Of a DNA stretch of 64,000 nt, positions 1 through 8,381 are shown piece by piece. Origin of the DNA: Streptomyces sp. CB01635 (GTDB taxonomy: Bacteria > Actinomycetota > Actinomycetes > Streptomycetales > Streptomycetaceae). Location: assembly GCF_002803065.1 (NCBI RefSeq), contig NZ_NNBL01000009.1, positions 1-64,000 of the forward strand, read 5' to 3'. The position numbers were made by a program, and so were the translations under genes. Under the pieces are notes generated by a model that was not told the DNA's origin, did no database searches, and saw only the letters and a program-made list of their open reading frames with translations. Numbering within the stretch: position 1 is the first letter of the stretch; every line of letters starts with the position of its first letter.

Positions 1-140
1 CGACCCCCCTCCGCGTTACCCAGGTCACGCGTTCAGCCCGACTCGGAGACCAGGACGATGCCCTCGGAGGGTGACTCCCCTAGAGGGCAACTGATCTGTT
101 TTGCAGGTGACTGGGGTGTTGGAAGTGACTGCGGCGATGG

Positions 141-595
141 TTGGTCGTTGCACGTCTCGTGAGACCGCAGCGCCCTTATCGCAGTGACGTCTCTGATGCC
201 CGTTGGGCGTTGATCAAGCCAGTGTTCGGAGCATGGCGGGCCGCCCGGACCGGCCCGGGAACCGCGGCACAGGTGCATGATCTACGGGACATCGTGAACG
301 CCATCCGCTACGTCAACCGCTCGGGCATCCCGCGGGGGTACCTGCCTCACGACTTCCCTCCGTACAAGACCGCGTACGACTACTACGCGAAGCGGGAAGT
401 GGATGGCACCGCTCAAAGAGTCCACGATCTGCTGCGTGACAAAGCCCGCCGCGCACAGGGCCGGCCTGCGACTCACTCCGCAGCCGTGATCGATGCGCAG
501 AGCGTGAAGACCTCCGCAAACGTCTCCGAGGCGAGCCAGGGCATCGACGCGGGCAAGAAGATCAAAGGGCGCAAGCGCTACGTGGCCACGGACAC
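141..595 (+). pseudogene. Truncated IS5-family transposase (N-terminal part)
   Basis: The reading frame opens at a TTG and resembles the N-terminal and early catalytic parts of Streptomyces IS5-type transposases. It has the DARWALIKPVF entry, a helical region with DYYAKREVDGT, then VIDAQSVKTSANV (first DDE aspartate) and GKKIKGRKRYVATDT. Similarity stops after TDT near base 595, and the rest of the DDE domain is missing. The downstream sequence belongs to a different element, so a second insertion or deletion probably cut this copy. No catalytic activity is expected. Confidence 0.8.
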
Positions 596-663
596 TGCGC
601 CTGCCGAGAATGCCGTCCATGCAGCTCAGGGGACTGTACGGTGCCGCGGCAGGATGAGCACTT

Positions 664-1074
664 GTGTTGCTTCGTCTCGCCCACCTGACCGTCACCAACG
701 CGTTCGCCAAGCTGCGACTGCTGCCGATGGACGACCGCGACAAGGACGCGGAGACCCTTGCCCTGCGCCACCAGATCACGATCCTCGAACGGCAACTCGG
801 CGCGTACCGCGTGAAGTTCACTTCGGGAGACCGAGCCTTCCTCGCCGCCCTGCTGATGCCACTCCCGCGCCAGGCTCTGCTCCGGCTCCGGCTACTGGTC
901 CAACCCGACCCCGTGCCGCGCCGGCACCGCAACCTGATCAAGCAGCACCACGCCCACACCTGCCGGCCGAAGAGACCAGGCCGCCCACCCACCGTTCGCT
1001 CGATCCGCACGCTGATCCTGCGCCTGCAGTGGGGGCCGATTGCCACCACGTCCAGCGCCGCAAGAGAGCGATGA
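664..1074 (+). pseudogene. Truncated integrase-core transposase (N-terminal part)
   Basis: The GTG-initiated frame reads LTVTNAFAKLRLLPM, then DKDAETLALRHQITILERQL, then SRPKRPGRP-like residues (CRPKRPGRPPTVRSIR). This is the recognisable head of a common actinobacterial integrase-type transposase of about 350 residues, from memory of the family. Homology ends near base 1026 after LILRL, before the catalytic core, and the frame then runs on as junk. A fragment of the tail of the same family lies at 62078-62271 at the other edge of the window. Confidence 0.75.
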
Positions 1075-1152
1075 GTGCGGCTGCTCGGCCCCTCTGGAGG
1101 GGGAGGGCCCCCTGAGGCGCCCGGAGCGGCCGATCGAATCCACACCGGGCAG

Positions 1153-1193
1153 GTCTAGACAGGTCGGCTTCTTCATGTCTACCTTCTAGACAT
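1153..1193. promoter_or_regulatory. Putative GntR/HutC operator over the start codon
   Basis: Two symmetrical elements precede the GntR gene. GTCTAGAC at 1153-1160 is a perfect palindrome of the core type used by HutC/DasR-like regulators. ATGTCTA (1175-1181) and TAGACAT (1187-1193) form a perfect 7-bp inverted repeat with a 5-nt spacer. The second arm includes the first two bases of the ATG at 1192. Binding here would block transcription or translation of the regulator, so autoregulation is inferred. No ribosome binding site is obvious, so the mRNA may be leaderless. Confidence 0.6.
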
Positions 1194-1911
1194 GCCTGGA
1201 CAGGTTTATAAGCATCATCGCGTCGCCCTGGCCCTCGCCGACGAGATTCGTGCGGGTGTGCATGCGGACGGCGCCAAGCTGCCCGGCGAGCACGCCCTGC
1301 GGGAGCGATTCGGGGTCAGCCGGACGACCGTGCGGCAGGCCCTCGGGGTCCTGGGCGAGCAAGGGCTCATCGAGACGCACGCCGGAATCGGTTCGATCGT
1401 CACCTTCGACGGCGCCCCGCTCGACCAGCGGCTCGGCTGGACCCGGGCCCTCGCCGATCAAGGCACCGAACTCAGCACCCACGTCCTGCGGTTCGAGCGG
1501 ATCAAGGACGCAGCCCTGGCCGCCGAACTCGGCCTGGAAAGCGATGAGTTCACTGCTCTTGACCGGGTGCGGCGACTGCCCGACGGACACGGTGTCTCCC
1601 TGGAGTTCAGCCGGGTGCCCGCCGTGGGCGCGCTGGCCGGTCTGGCCGACCGCGGCCTGGACGGGGACTCGCTGAGCCGCACGCTCACCGCGGCGGGCCG
1701 GATCCCGGACTCCGCCGAGGCACAAATAGGCGTTGCGGGACTGGCGGACGCCGACGCCTCGGCCCTGCACCGCTCCCCCGGCGAGTCCTTCCTCCGCGTC
1801 GCCCAGGTGTTCCGCGACGCGGACGGGGGCGTGGTCGAGCAGGTGACGAGCCTGCTGGATCCCGCCCGGTTCCAACTGCACGTACATACCGGCCGAGGAG
1901 GCCACCTGTGA
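1192..1911 (+). CDS. GntR/HutC-family transcriptional regulator
   Basis: A 239-residue protein with an N-terminal winged helix-turn-helix at about residues 8-72 (FGVSRTTVRQALGVLGEQGLI is the recognition region) and a C-terminal UTRA-type ligand domain at about 85-235. Length and domain order are typical of HutC-subfamily repressors, whose UTRA domain usually binds a sugar phosphate, nucleoside or amino-acid derivative. Its stop overlaps the GTG of the glycohydrolase gene, so it heads a four-gene operon with a permease and a PfkB kinase and most likely represses that operon. The start at ATG 1192 is supported by the usual N-terminus length. The ligand is unknown; a nucleoside or ribosyl compound fits the neighbours. 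Confidence 0.88.
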   Translation: MPGQVYKHHRVALALADEIRAGVHADGAKLPGEHALRERFGVSRTTVRQALGVLGEQGLIETHAGIGSIVTFDGAPLDQRLGWTRALADQGTELSTHVLRFERIKDAALAAELGLESDEFTALDRVRRLPDGHGVSLEFSRVPAVGALAGLADRGLDGDSLSRTLTAAGRIPDSAEAQIGVAGLADADASALHRSPGESFLRVAQVFRDADGGVVEQVTSLLDPARFQLHVHTGRGGHL

Positions 1912-2912
1912 CCGACACCTCCCAGTTCGACCGCGCCCTCGGGGCCTTCTACGGCCTCGCGCTCGGCGACGCCCTGGGCATGCCGACGCAGGTCATGTCG
2001 CGCGCCGACGTCGTCCGCGTCTACGGCACACTGCGCGGCTTCGAATCCGCGCAGCCCGACAACCCTGTCAGCGCAGGGATGCCCGCCGGGTCCGTCACCG
2101 ACGACACGGACCAGGCGGTCATCGTGGCGCGGCTGCTCGTCGAGGGCGGCGGGCACGTCGACCCGCTGCGGTTCGCCGAGGAACTCCTCGCCTGGGAGAA
2201 GGAGATGAAGGCCAAGGGGTCGTTCGACCTGCTCGGCCCGTCGACAAAGGCGGCGCTCGACTCCGTGGCCCGCGGCACCGACCCCAAGGAGGCCGGGAGG
2301 TACGGCACCACGAACGGTGCCGCGATGCGGGTCACCCCGGTCGGCATCGCCTTCGCCTGCGCTCCCGACACCGAGCGGTTCCTCGACCGGGTCGTCGAGT
2401 CCTGCCAGGTCACGCACGACACCACCGTCGGCATCGCGGGCGCGGCGGCGGTCGCGGCCGCGGTCTCCACCGGCGTCGCGGGTGGCAGCCTCGACGACGC
2501 CTTCGACGCCGCGATCAGCCTGTCTGCGGCCGGTGCCCGGCGCGGGCACTGGATCGCGGGCGCCAGCATCTCGGCGCGGATCGGCTGGGCGCGCGACCTG
2601 GTCGTCGGCCTCGACGAGGACGCGGCGCTCGACCGGATCGACGCGCTCATCGGCACCAGCGTCGCCAGCCAGGAGTCGGTGCCCGCCGCCTTCGCGGTAC
2701 TCGCGCTGGCCGACGGCGACCCGTGGCGCTCCGCGCTCCTCGCGGCGAATCTCGGCGGCGACAGCGACACGATCGGCGCGATCGCGGGCGCGATCGCCGG
2801 CTCCGTGCACGGCTTCGCCGCCCTGCCCGCCACCGAGGTACGCACCCTGCACGAGGTCAACGACCTCGAACTGGAGCCTCTGACACATCAGTTGCTCACC
2901 CACCGCCCCTGA
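1908..2912 (+). CDS. ADP-ribosylglycohydrolase-family protein
   Basis: A 334-residue all-alpha ARH-family enzyme. The binuclear Mg site is visible as SVTDDTDQ near residue 62 and GGDSDTIGAIAG near residue 285, with the family's opening ALGDALGMP. Family members cleave N- or O-glycosidic bonds to ribose, as in ADP-ribosyl-proteins, ADP-ribosyl compounds or nucleoside-like N-glycosides. It starts at a GTG overlapping the regulator's stop and is followed by an NCS1 permease and a PfkB kinase, the same functional set as E. coli yegU with yegT, yegV and yegW. The context favours hydrolysis of an imported N-riboside, followed by phosphorylation of the freed sugar. The substrate is not known. Confidence 0.85.
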   Translation: MTDTSQFDRALGAFYGLALGDALGMPTQVMSRADVVRVYGTLRGFESAQPDNPVSAGMPAGSVTDDTDQAVIVARLLVEGGGHVDPLRFAEELLAWEKEMKAKGSFDLLGPSTKAALDSVARGTDPKEAGRYGTTNGAAMRVTPVGIAFACAPDTERFLDRVVESCQVTHDTTVGIAGAAAVAAAVSTGVAGGSLDDAFDAAISLSAAGARRGHWIAGASISARIGWARDLVVGLDEDAALDRIDALIGTSVASQESVPAAFAVLALADGDPWRSALLAANLGGDSDTIGAIAGAIAGSVHGFAALPATEVRTLHEVNDLELEPLTHQLLTHRP

Positions 2913-2965
2913 CACCCAGCGCTCCACACACCCACCCCACCGACAGCCCAGCAAGGAGTTCCGCG

Positions 2966-4441
2966 ATGGCCGCTTCAACGAAGAACGACCGCGTCGGCAC
3001 CGTGGAGACCCGAGGGATCGAGCCGGTCCCCGACACCGAGCGGCACGGCCACGCAAGCCAGATGTTCTGGACGTGGTTCGCCGCGAACATATCGATCCTC
3101 GGGCTGCCGCTCGGCGCGACGCTCGTCGCCTTCCGCGGCCTGAACATCTGGCAGGCCGCGCTCGTCGCGGTCGTCGGCTCGGTCGGATCGTTCGCCCTGG
3201 TGGGCGCGCTCAGCCTGGCCGGCAAGAAGGGCGGGGCCCCGGCCCTGACGCTGTCGCGCGCGGTGTTCGGGCAGCGCGGCAACCACGGCCCCACGCTGAT
3301 GACGTGGCTGAGCCGGGTCGGCTGGGAGACGATCACGACGACCACAGCGGCGTACGCCCTCCTCGCTCTCCTCAACACCCTGTTCGGGGTGGGCAAGGGC
3401 ACCGTCCTCACCCTGGTCTGTCTGCTGGTCTTCATCCTCTGCACCCTGCTGATCAGCGGGCTCGGGCATGCCACGATCATGTGGATCAACAAGTGGGCGA
3501 CGGTGGCCTTCGGGGTCCTGAACCTCGTCGTCATGGGCTTCCTCGTCGCCACCGTCGACTGGCAGAAGGTGCTCGACGCACCGGCGGGCCGTGCCAGCGC
3601 GGTCGTCGCGGGTATCGGGTTCATCGCCTCGGGCACCGGCATCGGCTGGGCCAACGCGGGGGCGGACTACGCCCGTTACCTGCCGCGGTCGATCCCCGGC
3701 GGGCGCCTCGTGCGCGCCTCGGCCTTCGGCGCCGGCATCCCGCTCGTGCTGCTGATCTCGCTGGGCTCGCTGCTCACGGCCGGCGACCCGTCCCTCGCCA
3801 CCTCCGCCGATCCGGTCGCCGCGATCAACGCGATGCTGCCGTCGTGGATGGCGGTGCCGTATCTGATCGCGGCGTTCGGCGGGCTGCTGATGTCCAATCA
3901 CCTGTCCACGTACTCGGCCGGCCTGACGATGATCACGCTCGGTCTGCGGGTGCCGCGCGCCTGGGCGGTCTGCATCGACATCGTGCTGATGTTCCTCGGC
4001 GGCATCTACTTCATGCTGATCGCCGATGACTTCTACGGTCCGTTCAGTACGTTCCTCACGCTGCTCGCCGTGCCGATCTCGGCGTGGATCGGGGTGATCG
4101 CCGTCGACATGCTGCGCGGACGGGAGTACGACCCGTCGGCGCTGATGAACACGGGTCGGGGCAGCCGGTACTGGTACCGCGGCGGCTTCCATCTGCCCGC
4201 CGTCACCGCCTGGCTGGCGGCGATCGTGGCCGGGCTGCTGTTCACGACGGCCGCGACGAGCGCGGACGACGTGTGGTTCAAGGGGCCGCTCGCCGACTCC
4301 TGGCTCGGGGTGAACGGGCTCGGCTGGCTCATCGCCATCGTCGTGGGCGGCGCGCTGTACGCGCTGCTCGGGCGCCGCTCGCAGGTGACCCTCACCACCC
4401 CTGCCGCTGACTCCACCACCCTTGAGGAGGCCGCCCGATGA
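2966..4441 (+). CDS. NCS1-family nucleobase/nucleoside permease
   Basis: A 491-residue membrane protein of the cytosine-purine permease (NCS1) family, with about twelve hydrophobic segments. The family's early ILGLPLGATLVAFRGLN stretch and GIGWANAGADYARYLP in the middle are clear. The start is ATG 2966, preceded by AAGGAG at good spacing; the frame is open further upstream inside the glycohydrolase gene but is not needed. The stop overlaps the kinase start (ATGA at 4438). Relatives import cytosine, purines, allantoin, hydantoins or nucleosides with Na+ or H+. With a ribosyl hydrolase and sugar kinase beside it, a nucleoside or N-glycoside is the likeliest cargo. Confidence 0.85.
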   Translation: MAASTKNDRVGTVETRGIEPVPDTERHGHASQMFWTWFAANISILGLPLGATLVAFRGLNIWQAALVAVVGSVGSFALVGALSLAGKKGGAPALTLSRAVFGQRGNHGPTLMTWLSRVGWETITTTTAAYALLALLNTLFGVGKGTVLTLVCLLVFILCTLLISGLGHATIMWINKWATVAFGVLNLVVMGFLVATVDWQKVLDAPAGRASAVVAGIGFIASGTGIGWANAGADYARYLPRSIPGGRLVRASAFGAGIPLVLLISLGSLLTAGDPSLATSADPVAAINAMLPSWMAVPYLIAAFGGLLMSNHLSTYSAGLTMITLGLRVPRAWAVCIDIVLMFLGGIYFMLIADDFYGPFSTFLTLLAVPISAWIGVIAVDMLRGREYDPSALMNTGRGSRYWYRGGFHLPAVTAWLAAIVAGLLFTTAATSADDVWFKGPLADSWLGVNGLGWLIAIVVGGALYALLGRRSQVTLTTPAADSTTLEEAAR

Positions 4442-5397
4442 CCGCCCGCTCCCGTGTCGTGCTCGCCGGAAACGTCATCGCCGATCTGGTCATCGAGGTG
4501 CCCGCCCTGCCGGAGCGCGGTGGCGACGTCATCGGTACGCGTACGGAGTTGTACGCGGGCGGCGGCTTCAACACGCTGACCGCCGCGCGCCGGCTCGGCG
4601 CCGAGGCCGTGTACGCGGGGCTGCACGGCAGCGGCCCGTACGGCGACCTCGTACGCTCCTCGCTCGCGGCCGAGGACATCGGCACGGTGCTCAGGGCGCG
4701 CACGGACGGCGACACCGGATTCTGCGTGGCGCTGGTCGACGGCGGCGGCGAGCGTACGTTCGTGACGAGTTTCGGGGTCGACGCACGGATGACCCCCGAG
4801 GAGGCGCGGACGATCGCCGGGTCCGTGCGCGGCGGCGACCTCCTGCAGGTCTCTGGGTACGGCCTGGTGATGGAGGTCAACGGGCCGCTCCTGGCCGAGG
4901 TGGTGACGGACCTCGCGGAGGACGTACGGGTCTGCTTCGACCCGGCGCCGCTGGTGGCGGACATCCCGGCCGCGGTGCTCGACCCGGTGCTCGCCCGCAC
5001 CGACTGGCTGAGCTGCAATGCGCGGGAGGCCGAGCTGATGACCTCGCAGGCCGATCCGCGCGCGGCGGCCGAGGTGCTGCGCGGGCGGCTGCGGGCCGGG
5101 GCCGGTGTGCTGGTGCGGGCCGACAAGGACGGCTGCTGGCTGGCCGCGCCGGACGGCGGTGATGCGGTGCACGTGCCCGGGTTCCCGGTGGACGCCGTGG
5201 ACAGCAACGGGGCCGGGGACGCGCACGTCGGCGCGTTCCTGGCACTCCTTGGCCGCGGAGTTCCCGCTGCCGAGGCGGCCCGGGGCGCGAACGCGGCGGC
5301 CGCTCTCGCGGTCACCCGGCGCGGGCCGGCGACCGGCCCGACGGCGACCGAACTCGCGGCGTTCCTCGACGCACGCGGCGTGCGGCTCGGCGGGTGA
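4438..5397 (+). CDS. PfkB-family carbohydrate kinase (ribokinase-like)
   Basis: A 319-residue ribokinase-fold kinase. The N-terminal substrate region contains GGGFNTLTAARRLGA, and the C-terminal signature reads DSNGAGDAHVGAFLALL with the catalytic Asp in GAGD. It is translationally coupled to the permease gene by an ATGA overlap and is the last gene before a strong hairpin. PfkB enzymes phosphorylate sugars or nucleosides at a hydroxymethyl group using ATP. Beside an ADP-ribosylglycohydrolase and permease, ribose, a related pentose or the nucleoside itself is the expected substrate. E. coli YegV is the functional parallel. Confidence 0.88.
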   Translation: MTARSRVVLAGNVIADLVIEVPALPERGGDVIGTRTELYAGGGFNTLTAARRLGAEAVYAGLHGSGPYGDLVRSSLAAEDIGTVLRARTDGDTGFCVALVDGGGERTFVTSFGVDARMTPEEARTIAGSVRGGDLLQVSGYGLVMEVNGPLLAEVVTDLAEDVRVCFDPAPLVADIPAAVLDPVLARTDWLSCNAREAELMTSQADPRAAAEVLRGRLRAGAGVLVRADKDGCWLAAPDGGDAVHVPGFPVDAVDSNGAGDAHVGAFLALLGRGVPAAEAARGANAAAALAVTRRGPATGPTATELAAFLDARGVRLGG

Positions 5398-5412
5398 CCA
5401 CGGGGATTTGAC

Positions 5413-5457
5413 CGCACGGCTGTGGCCCCGGACGAGGTCCGGGGCCACAGCCGTGCG
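5413..5457 (+). terminator. Hairpin terminator of the GntR-PfkB operon
   Basis: A perfect 21-bp inverted repeat (5413-5433 and 5437-5457) with a GAG loop starts 15 bases after the kinase stop codon. There is no T-tract, which is usual for Streptomyces terminators. Confidence 0.85.
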
Positions 5458-5495
5458 ATCGACTCCACGTCGAGAGAGAGGTCGGCGGGCCGCGA

Positions 5496-5639
5496 GGCGG
5501 CACGGATGGCCTCGGCCTGCACATCGGGAATCGTGTCCGGGTCTCCGACGACCTCCATCGCGATCGTATCGCCCTGCCCCATCTCGGAAAGGACGTGCAG
5601 CAGGTCCGGGGTGAGCAGCGGGTCGAGTCCTTCAAGCAT
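5496..5639 (-). pseudogene. RbsD/FucU-type sugar mutarotase relic
   Basis: From an ATG at 5639 the minus strand encodes MLEGLDPLLTPDLLHVLSEM followed by GQGDTIAM, the start of RbsD/FucU sugar mutarotases, whose GHGD His/Asp motif appears here as GQGD. It then jumps directly to EVVGDPDTIPDVQAEAIRAA, which resembles a more distal part of such proteins. About two thirds of the normal 140 residues are missing, so an in-frame internal deletion is the simplest reading. The frame then runs into the terminator of the opposite operon. Assignment rests on my recollection of the family. Confidence 0.55.
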
Positions 5640-5767
5640 GGTGGCTGCCTGCGTCGCCCATCGGCACGGCGGTTTCCGTATCGCCCGCACCGACAGATCC
5701 CACACCGACAGCTCCTGTGCCGGTGCCGGGAAGAGGCCGGGCAGCTCGGCGGCAGCGGGGACGGTGC

Positions 5768-6025
5768 GAGGCTCGTGACCGATACACCGAGGCGCTCCCA
5801 GTCCGCGCTCGCTGTCTGTGGCCCGTGTTCGTAGACCTCCGGCTTCGGCCCGCTCGCCAGTACCGGTACACCCGCGGTGAGCAGGTCGCGGAGCGTGTCC
5901 ATCGTCTCGCTCGACCGCAGCGTGGTCGTCGCGGGCAGGACGAGGGCGCGGAGACTCCGGTCGCCGATGCGCAGGCCGCCGTCCTTCGCTTCCGCGGCGG
6001 CGAGGTCACGCTCGTCGATGAGCAG
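5768..6025 (-). pseudogene. Glycoside hydrolase fragment
   Basis: A minus-strand frame without a plausible start reads RDLAAAEAKDGGLRIGDRSL, continues with RALVLPATTTL and TLRDLLTAGVPVLASGP, and ends around RLGVSVTSL. The pattern of 'value judged by the family, then a strand and a helix, then a gap for privacy of the site' resembles the beta-galactosidase-like/GH106-type domain of large alpha-L-rhamnosidases. It is cut at both ends, and the following bases continue only after a frame change (LPGLFPAPAQELSVWDL). It is probably part of the same decayed sugar locus as the mutarotase relic. The exact family is uncertain. Confidence 0.4.
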
Positions 6026-6121
6026 GGGGCGCCGATCTCGGCGGCGGTGGGGATCGACGCGGCCGCGCCGGCCCGGGACACCGCCGCCGAGCCTGGACGT
6101 GTCCCCCGCTCGGTTCCGGGT

Positions 6122-6892
6122 TCAGTGGGCGGCGAGTTCGGCGGAGCGTCCGCCGAGGAGACTTCCGGCTCCCGGCACGACCGGAGGCAGACCGAGTTCC
6201 TGCAGGATGCGGTACGCCGTCGCCGTCGCGGCGGACAGCACCGGCAGCCCCGTCTCGTCCTCGACCGTCTGGATGGAGGCGAGGGACGGCATCTGCACGC
6301 AGGCCGAGAGCACCAGCGCGTCGGCCCGGCTCAGGTCGAGCCGGCGGTGGTGCTCGCGCAGATCCGCTGGGTTCAGACGGGCGACGGCCAGGTTGTCGGG
6401 GACTTCGAGGCTCAGGGCATCCACCACCTCGATCCCCGCGTCCTCGATGTAGGCGACGACCTTGGCGGTGAGCGGCTTCATGTACGGCGTGATGATCGCG
6501 ACCCGCTGGGCGCCGAGCGCCTCGATGCCGCTGAGCAGTGCGCCCGCGCTGGAGACGACGGGGGCTTCGGCGCTCTCGGCCTGCAGGGCTGCGGTGATCT
6601 CGGCTTCGGCGGTGCAGTGGTAGCCCGGTCCCTGGGCCATGATGGCGACCAGGCAGGCGGTGGCGACGACGTCGGGCCTGGCGTCGGCGAGCTCACTCGC
6701 GGCCCGCTCGGTCTGCGCGTTCATCCCCCGCAGTTCCTCGGGGGTGACGTGCTTCATCCGCATCCTGCTGCTGTGGAACACGAAGCGGTCGCCGGGCTCG
6801 ACCGTCTCCCGGGCGTGGAGCATCCGGGGCAGTTCGGTCTCCATCGTCAGGTTGGAACTGGGCACGATGAGACCGATGTGATGGTCCGTCAT
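6122..6892 (-). CDS. nicE: Maleate cis-trans isomerase (NicE-like)
   Basis: A 256-residue member of the Asp/Glu racemase superfamily. Both catalytic cysteines expected for maleate isomerase are present, in VATACLVAIMAQGPGYH and LVLSACVQMPSL, as is the N-terminal IGLIVPSSNLTMETE. The enzyme isomerises maleate to fumarate, the last step of the maleamate pathway, which feeds the TCA cycle. It is the most distal gene of the minus-strand nic operon, 62 bp after the MarR gene. Malonate or arylmalonate decarboxylase relatives share the fold, but the gene context settles the call. Confidence 0.88.
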   Translation of the reverse strand: MTDHHIGLIVPSSNLTMETELPRMLHARETVEPGDRFVFHSSRMRMKHVTPEELRGMNAQTERAASELADARPDVVATACLVAIMAQGPGYHCTAEAEITAALQAESAEAPVVSSAGALLSGIEALGAQRVAIITPYMKPLTAKVVAYIEDAGIEVVDALSLEVPDNLAVARLNPADLREHHRRLDLSRADALVLSACVQMPSLASIQTVEDETGLPVLSAATATAYRILQELGLPPVVPGAGSLLGGRSAELAAH

Positions 6893-6954
6893 GGGTTGTC
6901 GTCCTCCGGTTGTGGCGGGGCGTTCACTTCCCCGCCCGGAGCACGGCGGACCGG

Positions 6955-7452
6955 CTATCGGGAGGGAGTCGGGGTCGGCCCCCCGGCCAGTCCCACCCAG
7001 TGATCGGCGAGGGACGTGAGCATGTGCAGATAGGTGGTGCGCTCGGTCTCGCTGAACGGCTCGAGGAGGAGCTTGTCCAGGGCCCGGGCGCGGTGTTCGG
7101 CCTCGCGGAGAACGTGTCTGCCGTCCTCGGTGAGGTAGAGCAGCTTGCGTCGCCCGTCGTCAGCTGCGGTCTGACGCATGATCAGCCCACGGTTGTCGAG
7201 GCGCTTGGCGACGTCGGCCATCGTCGAGGTGTCAAGGGCTACCGCCGAGGCGAGGGAGCGCTGATCACGCCCGGGGTGTGCCTGGATCGTCTGGAGCACC
7301 GCGAACTGTGGTCCTGTGAGCACCGGGTCCACCTCCCTCAACCACACGGCGAGGTAGGCCTGGTAGAGGCGGCGAACCTGGTAGCCGGGGGCGGCGGTCA
7401 GCTCGGCGGGGGGCCTGGGGGTGGTCTCGGCAGCTGTGGTCTCATCAGGCAT
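6955..7452 (-). CDS. MarR-family regulator of the nic cluster
   Basis: A 165-residue MarR protein with a winged helix-turn-helix at about residues 50-120 (SLASAVALDTSTMADVAKRL, then DDGRRKLLYLTEDGR as the wing). The start at 7452 overlaps the end of the deformylase gene by 8 bp. NicR of Pseudomonas putida is also a MarR repressor; it responds to 6-hydroxynicotinate, so the same role is inferred here. It sits near the end of the operon it would control rather than divergent from it, which would make expression autoregulated. Confidence 0.8.
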   Translation of the reverse strand: MPDETTAAETTPRPPAELTAAPGYQVRRLYQAYLAVWLREVDPVLTGPQFAVLQTIQAHPGRDQRSLASAVALDTSTMADVAKRLDNRGLIMRQTAADDGRRKLLYLTEDGRHVLREAEHRARALDKLLLEPFSETERTTYLHMLTSLADHWVGLAGGPTPTPSR

Positions 7453-8332
7453 GTCCACACTTAACCACGGCGTCGGAGCCGGGTTCGCGGCCGGTGAGCA
7501 TCCCGCGAAGGGCCGTGCGCAGTGCGGCAACTGCAGTCGTCGGCGCGTCCCAGAAGATCATGTGCCCAGCGTCGGGAATCCGGTGTACAGAGGCGGCGGG
7601 GTTGGCCTCTGCGGCTTCAGCTGCGCCGGCGGACGTCACGACCGGGCTGTCCGCGCCGTGCAGCAGGGCGAGGGGGGCGGGCACCTGCGGCCACCAGGTG
7701 AAGAAGTCCTCGTTCTCGAAGCCGTGGTGAGTGCCCGTGACCGCTTCCCGTGTGCAGCTGGACAGCCAGCGCGCCCGCAGTTCCTGTTCGTGACGGGGCC
7801 AGGTGGGCCAGTGGCCCGCGACCTCGTCGGCGTCGGTGCCGCGGTGGGCCTCGGCGAGCTGTCGGAGGAACGTGCAGAGGCTCGTCGGGTAGGCGTCTCG
7901 GCCGGGGCCGCTCATCGGCGGGTCGGCGAGGACGGCACCGCCCAGGGGAACCTTGGCCCGCACGGCGGTGACGGCCGCGATGCGGGCGCCCATGGAGTGG
8001 CCGAACAGCAGCGGGTGTTCGAGACCGAGTCCGGTGATCAGGGCTTCGACGTCCTCGGCGTACGCCTCCAGGGTGTGTCCGGGGGCGTCGTCGGACAGAC
8101 CGCGACCGCGCACGTCGAGGACCACCGGCCGGACCAGGTCGGTCAGTTCACGGGCGATGAAGTCCATGGTGATCGCGGGGCTGGTGATGCCGGGGAGGAC
8201 GACAAGCGGGGGCAGGTCTCCCCCGTAGTCCAGCGCGTGCAGGCGTACGGAGCCGGACCAGATCCAGCGGCTGGTGGCGGGCACGTCGGCGAGGTCGGCG
8301 AGCGCGGATTGCAGGAGCGAGCGCTGTGTCAT
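7445..8332 (-). CDS. nicD: Alpha/beta hydrolase, N-formylmaleamate deformylase (NicD-like)
   Basis: A 295-residue alpha/beta hydrolase. The nucleophile elbow is GHSMGARIA, the oxyanion region lies near VVLPGITSPAI, and the C-terminal catalytic His is in DAGHMIFWDAP. NicD hydrolyses N-formylmaleamate to maleamate and formate. The length is close to known NicD proteins, and the gene lies directly between nicF and the MarR regulator. The start is ATG 8332, chosen because it gives the usual N-terminus (SALADLADVPATSRWIWSG); the longer upstream frame looks non-coding. Confidence 0.82.
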   Translation of the reverse strand: MTQRSLLQSALADLADVPATSRWIWSGSVRLHALDYGGDLPPLVVLPGITSPAITMDFIARELTDLVRPVVLDVRGRGLSDDAPGHTLEAYAEDVEALITGLGLEHPLLFGHSMGARIAAVTAVRAKVPLGGAVLADPPMSGPGRDAYPTSLCTFLRQLAEAHRGTDADEVAGHWPTWPRHEQELRARWLSSCTREAVTGTHHGFENEDFFTWWPQVPAPLALLHGADSPVVTSAGAAEAAEANPAASVHRIPDAGHMIFWDAPTTAVAALRTALRGMLTGREPGSDAVVKCGHA

Positions 8333-8381
8333 GGGGTTCGTCCTCAAGAGCTCAGGGGTGGTCGCGCCGGAGAGCAGACAG

